Part shown: one piece after another, positions 63,236-64,000 of the stretch | Position numbering within the stretch: position 1 is the first letter of the stretch | Layout: the number at the start of each line of letters is the position of its first letter | Assembly: GCA_021234155.1 (NCBI GenBank) | Contig: JAJEKV010000094.1 | Span: 2,887,442 to 2,951,441 of the forward strand | Direction of reading: 5' to 3' | Source of the DNA: Isoetes taiwanensis | Taxonomy: Eukaryota; Streptophyta; Lycopodiopsida; Isoetales; Isoetaceae | Length of the DNA stretch: 64,000 bases | The notes under the pieces: generated by a model | Told to the model about the DNA's origin: nothing | The model's database searches: none | The model's input: the letters and a program-made list of their open reading frames with translations, nothing else | Program-made: the position numbers and the translations under genes

Positions 63236-63500
63236 ATGTTAGTGTCATATTAACAATTGATCCATGACAATAAAGCATAAATTGATACCTTCAATCTCGT
63301 TTCAAAGTGGTTTAGACCTGCAAAACGAGTAAAATATAATAAGCTACCAAGTATAAGTAAGTCAATGTTAGTGTCATATTAACAATTGATCCATGACAAT
63401 AAAGCATAAATTGATACCTTCCAATCTGTTTCCGATGGTTTAGACCGCAAAACGAGTAAAATATAATAAGCTACTTTTGAAGTATAAGTAAGTCAATGTA
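63236..63500 (-). repeat. Tandem duplication including a mini-exon
   Basis: Two units of about 133 bp begin ATGTTAGTGTCATATTAACA at 63236 and 63367. On the minus strand each contains a possible 29 bp exon: TTTTGCAG, then GTCTAAACCACTTTGAAACG in the copy near 63290-63320, ending before GTATCAATT. The other copy has lost part of its acceptor (TTTTGCGG). Confidence 0.75.
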
Positions 63501-63510
63501 AGCTAGCAAT

Positions 63511-64000
63511 TACCGTTTTTGCAGCCGGATGTCCCCGCCGGTTTGCACTCTCTTTTTTCCAATTTGTTTTGGCATCAGCTTTGACCATAAATTTAGTCGC
63601 GCGCCTTGGCTGCAATCTCCAAGGCTTCTTCAACATCATCTAGCTCCTTTGAATCGTCGCAAGTCTCTGAAGACAAGAAAGTGCTTCATTCTAATGTTTT
63701 GAAAGCAAGACAAAAAAAGAAACATGTACCTGCCAAAGAACAAGCCTTTTCCTCAACTTGAACTTCAACAGCAGCTTCAGGACTGTTTTCAATGTCGTCA
63801 CCAACATCTTCAATAATTTTATCTGTACACACGTCAACGTAAGTTTCAAAATACAAAAAAAAAAAAATAGAAACCCTGAAAAGGAGAGAGAATTACTTTC
63901 TGGGCTTTCAGCTAGTTGCTCCAATAATAGCAGCTCGGCTTCAACAGGTGGGATCTCTTTTTGGAAAACAACCTCTGCTGCAAAATATTGAACATTAGTG
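63511..64000 (-). pseudogene. Partial acidic multi-exon gene leaving the window
   Basis: Minus-strand exons: near 64000-63900 (KEIPPVEAELLLLEQLAESP), near 63824-63732 (DKIIEDVGDDIENSPEAAVE, ending before GTACAT) and 63668-63512 (ETCDDSKELDDVEEALEIAA, then QPRRATKFMVKADAKTNWKK in another frame, ending before GTAATT). The product is strongly acidic and unrecognised. The frame change in the last exon suggests decay or a missed boundary. It may be the 5' part of the Ulp1-like gene at 62233-62833. The true start lies beyond the window. Confidence 0.4.

Overview
The window looks like nuclear DNA from a land plant, most likely a non-seed plant such as a fern (the lineage is an inference). Two complete-looking intron-bearing genes belong to plant-typical families: an alkenal/quinone oxidoreductase and a small VOC (glyoxalase-like) protein. 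Almost everything else is nested mobile DNA: a tRNA-iMet-primed Ty3 chromovirus, a DIRS-type element, two DNA transposons carrying DNA-methyltransferase genes, other transposase relics, a tRNA-derived SINE, and scraps of PPR and receptor-kinase genes.

Layout. 1-21843: remnants of one Ty3 (gypsy) family. The main copy runs from a truncated 5' LTR (901-1184) and primer-binding site (1186) to a full 3' LTR (20302-21843). Between the primer-binding site and gag lie two extra reading frames, each behind its own TATA box and a pair of conserved hairpin repeats. The first begins like the histone H3 tail and ends in an H3-like histone fold. The second (about 508 codons) is unrecognised. The pol gene is split by an 8.7 kb DNA transposon (TE1, 8588-17330) with terminal inverted repeats and a TAGA target duplication. 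22855-34228: a second DNA transposon (TE2) with inverted ends. 40526-44012: the two ordinary genes. 44.4-45.7 kb: tandem SINE copies. 46-49.7 kb and 55-59.4 kb: two relics of another putative transposase family, with an FCP1-like HAD gene, a RING/AT-hook gene and a small two-exon gene beside them. 50.5-55 kb: a DIRS-like element. 59.6-64 kb: palindrome array, small ORF, minisatellite, Ulp1-like protease remnant and a partial gene leaving the window.

How it fits together. TE1 and TE2 share a plan: a transposase-like gene on one strand, a divergent gene joining a ParB-like domain to a permuted (beta-class) amino-DNA-methyltransferase on the other, and a short palindrome of their own scattered only through introns, spacers and UTRs. 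In TE2 the palindrome is GGTATAAATTTATACC (about two dozen copies); in TE1 it is ATCGC-N4-GCGAT (about nine). This suggests each element encodes a DNA-binding/modifying protein and carries its cognate sites. Together with the H3-bearing retrotransposon, this is the most novel content. Most transposon genes here carry stops or frameshifts, so the copies are probably dead representatives of families that may be intact elsewhere in the genome.
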